Of a stretch of 15,493 bases of DNA, positions 14,346 through 15,493 are shown in pieces; within the stretch, counting starts at the first letter, position 1, and each line of letters starts with the position of its first letter. A program made the translations under genes and the position numbers. The stretch is from Dehalococcoidia bacterium (lineage in GTDB: Bacteria > Chloroflexota > Dehalococcoidia > SZUA-161): the NCBI GenBank assembly GCA_014859215.1, contig JACUUS010000038.1, forward strand, positions 1 to 15,493, written 5' to 3'. Below the pieces are notes generated by a model. That model searched no databases. It saw only the letters and a program-made list of their open reading frames with translations, and was not told the DNA's origin.

Positions 14346-15080
14346 GCAGGCGCTGCCCGGCTTTCCTTTTCCTGTTTCCTTGTCAAGATATATGACCACG
14401 CTTTTCGGGAACAGGTGATCGAGCAGGTTCTCCAAGCCCCTGAAGAACCAGTGTTTCGTGCTAATATCCCAGGCCAGGAATTTGTGATAAGCCTTCGGAA
14501 TCCATGCATTTTCATTTCGCACGTCGCACAGGCACCTCAGAAGCCAGTAAATTGAATGGAATGCATGTTTATGGCGAACGGCGTAAATGCACAGGTTGTT
14601 GCGGGTAAGCAGCTTGATAAGCTCATTACGACGGTATATCCTGATATGTCCCCCCGGATTCGTATGATAGTCCTCGGATATTCTCCAGTACAGATTCTCC
14701 GGAAAGTAACAGGGCACGCTCACGGCCAGTTTTCCGTCGTTCTTCAATACCCTGTATAGCTCCTTGACTCCGCTATCATCGTCCATGATGTGCTCCAGAA
14801 CCTCGGAGCATATGATTTTGTCGAACACCTGGTCCTTGAACGGCAATTTGGTGGCGTTTCCCTGGAGCAAACCCCATTTCCCCTTCGACTCATTTTGCCT
14901 GTCCATCAGGTCCAGTACATACTTCGCCTTTTGCAACGATTCGACATCATAGTCAGCAGCGTATACGGTACACTGTTCGACCTTGTTTACGTGCCAGGTG
15001 TGTCTTCCCGATCCACATCCGATATCAAGAATCCTCTCATCCTTCTTGATCGGCAAGAGGTCGAAATCAACTGTAAGCAA
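14328..15080 (-). CDS. Class I SAM-dependent methyltransferase, probably linked to polysaccharide or glycolipid synthesis
   Basis: A 250-residue protein. Motif I is ILDIGCGSGRHT (17-28), the acidic stretch AADYD follows, then GNATKLPFKDQVFDKIIC, SEVLEHI and LYRVLKNDGKLAVSVPC, all standard for Methyltransf_11 enzymes. The C-terminal half, rich in aromatics and histidines (HKHAFHSIYWLLRC), probably shapes the acceptor site. The start is a TTG immediately after the TAA stop of the glycosyltransferase gene. It is supported by GAGGAGG on the minus strand at 15089-15095, eight bases away, with no ATG in a better place. The tight link to a family-4 glycosyltransferase suggests methylation of a sugar, lipid or polyprenyl-linked intermediate; this is context only. 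Its 3' end overlaps the radical SAM gene tail to tail. Confidence 0.82.
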   Translation of the reverse strand: MLTVDFDLLPIKKDERILDIGCGSGRHTWHVNKVEQCTVYAADYDVESLQKAKYVLDLMDRQNESKGKWGLLQGNATKLPFKDQVFDKIICSEVLEHIMDDDSGVKELYRVLKNDGKLAVSVPCYFPENLYWRISEDYHTNPGGHIRIYRRNELIKLLTRNNLCIYAVRHKHAFHSIYWLLRCLCDVRNENAWIPKAYHKFLAWDISTKHWFFRGLENLLDHLFPKSVVIYLDKETGKGKPGSACLTPSP

Positions 15081-15493
15081 TTATAGGACCTCCTCGTAAA
15101 CGGCCAGCGTCTTCCTGGCCGCCACATCCCAGCTGAAGACCTCCTCAATCCTCTTCCTGGCCGCATGCCCCATCTTCTCTCTCATCGGTTTATCGCCGAG
15201 CAGGCTCCTGATGGCCCCCGCGAGAGATTCGGGATCTGCGGGAGGTACGAGTATGCCCGCACCATCGCTCCCGATTATCTCGGGCAAGGCTCCCGCTCTC
15301 GTTGCTATGACGGGAGTGCCGCATGACATGGCTTCAGCGCAGGGGAGTCCAAAACCTTCATAGACCGATGCCGTGACTGCTATCTCGGACCGGCAATAGT
15401 GTTTCACAAGCTCATCAACGGTGAGACGACCAGTGAAGTGGACCCTGTCTTCCAGTCCGTGTTCGCGTACCAGCCTCGGCGCATACCTAGTAA
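15081..15493 (-). CDS. Glycosyltransferase family 4 (GT-B), C-terminal 137 residues, 5' end outside window
   Basis: The frame is open to the right edge, well past an internal GTG at 15407, so the window holds only the C-terminal, nucleotide-sugar-binding half of a GT-B glycosyltransferase. Visible hallmarks are VHFTGRLTVDEL, then the E-x7-E type donor-binding segment VYEGFGLPCAEAMSCGTPVI, followed by GALPEI and GAGILVPPADPESLA. The terminal region ends with EEVFSWDVAARKTLAVYEEVL. These enzymes transfer a sugar from a nucleotide donor to a lipid, sugar or protein acceptor, usually at the cytoplasmic membrane. Donor and acceptor cannot be read from this fragment. The stop codon TAA abuts the TTG start of the downstream methyltransferase, so the two are translated together, pointing to an envelope-polysaccharide or glycolipid locus continuing beyond the window. 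Confidence 0.88.
   Translation of the reverse strand, partial: TRYAPRLVREHGLEDRVHFTGRLTVDELVKHYCRSEIAVTASVYEGFGLPCAEAMSCGTPVIATRAGALPEIIGSDGAGILVPPADPESLAGAIRSLLGDKPMREKMGHAARKRIEEVFSWDVAARKTLAVYEEVL

Overview
This window looks like a chromosomal stretch from an anaerobic bacterium. The closest fit I can argue from sequence is the Chloroflexota, perhaps the class Dehalococcoidia. The argument rests on a RimI-type acetyltransferase with a long internal insertion, a PrmC with NLPY in place of NPPY, and a lactate-dehydrogenase-like malate dehydrogenase beside a two-subunit class I fumarase. This placement comes from remembered family features, not a search, and is moderate at best. No rRNA, tRNA, CRISPR array, insertion sequence or phage gene was seen.

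Left end (1-2021): the 3' end of prfA (release factor 1) overlaps prmC, the methyltransferase that modifies the release-factor GGQ glutamine. A convergent rimI-like gene follows on the minus strand. A 457-base divergent region (2022-2478) then carries a good sigma70-type promoter reading right, a likely extended -10 promoter reading left, and a roughly 320-base untranslated leader.

Centre (2479-12015): one long same-strand cluster with short gaps encodes the C4 half of the methylmalonyl-CoA (succinate-propionate) route. It holds a 12S/MmdA-type methylmalonyl-CoA carboxyltransferase, a 68-residue accessory protein, a 5S-type pyruvate/oxaloacetate carboxyltransferase fused to a biotin domain, malate dehydrogenase, fumarase alpha, a four-subunit succinate dehydrogenase/fumarate reductase (A-C-D-B), and fumarase beta. 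Gene order roughly follows the chemistry from pyruvate/oxaloacetate through malate and fumarate to succinate. No biotin carboxylase is present, so carboxyl transfer between methylmalonyl-CoA and pyruvate, without ATP, is the simplest reading. The cluster could run as propionate/succinate fermentation or in reverse as propionate oxidation. Methylmalonyl-CoA mutase and epimerase are not in the window.

Right end (12026-15493): a SAM methyltransferase and a cobalamin-binding-type radical SAM protein follow fumarase beta closely on the plus strand, with unknown substrates. Convergent to them, on the minus strand, a family-4 glycosyltransferase (cut by the window edge) and another SAM methyltransferase form a tightly coupled pair, probably for surface polysaccharide or glycolipid.

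The points most worth checking are the transcarboxylase-style cluster and its tail-only small protein, the fumarase genes split around complex II, a perfect inverted repeat spanning the fumarase alpha stop codon, the long leader ending in a hairpin that may hide the Shine-Dalgarno of the first gene, and the uncharacterised methyltransferase/radical SAM pair.
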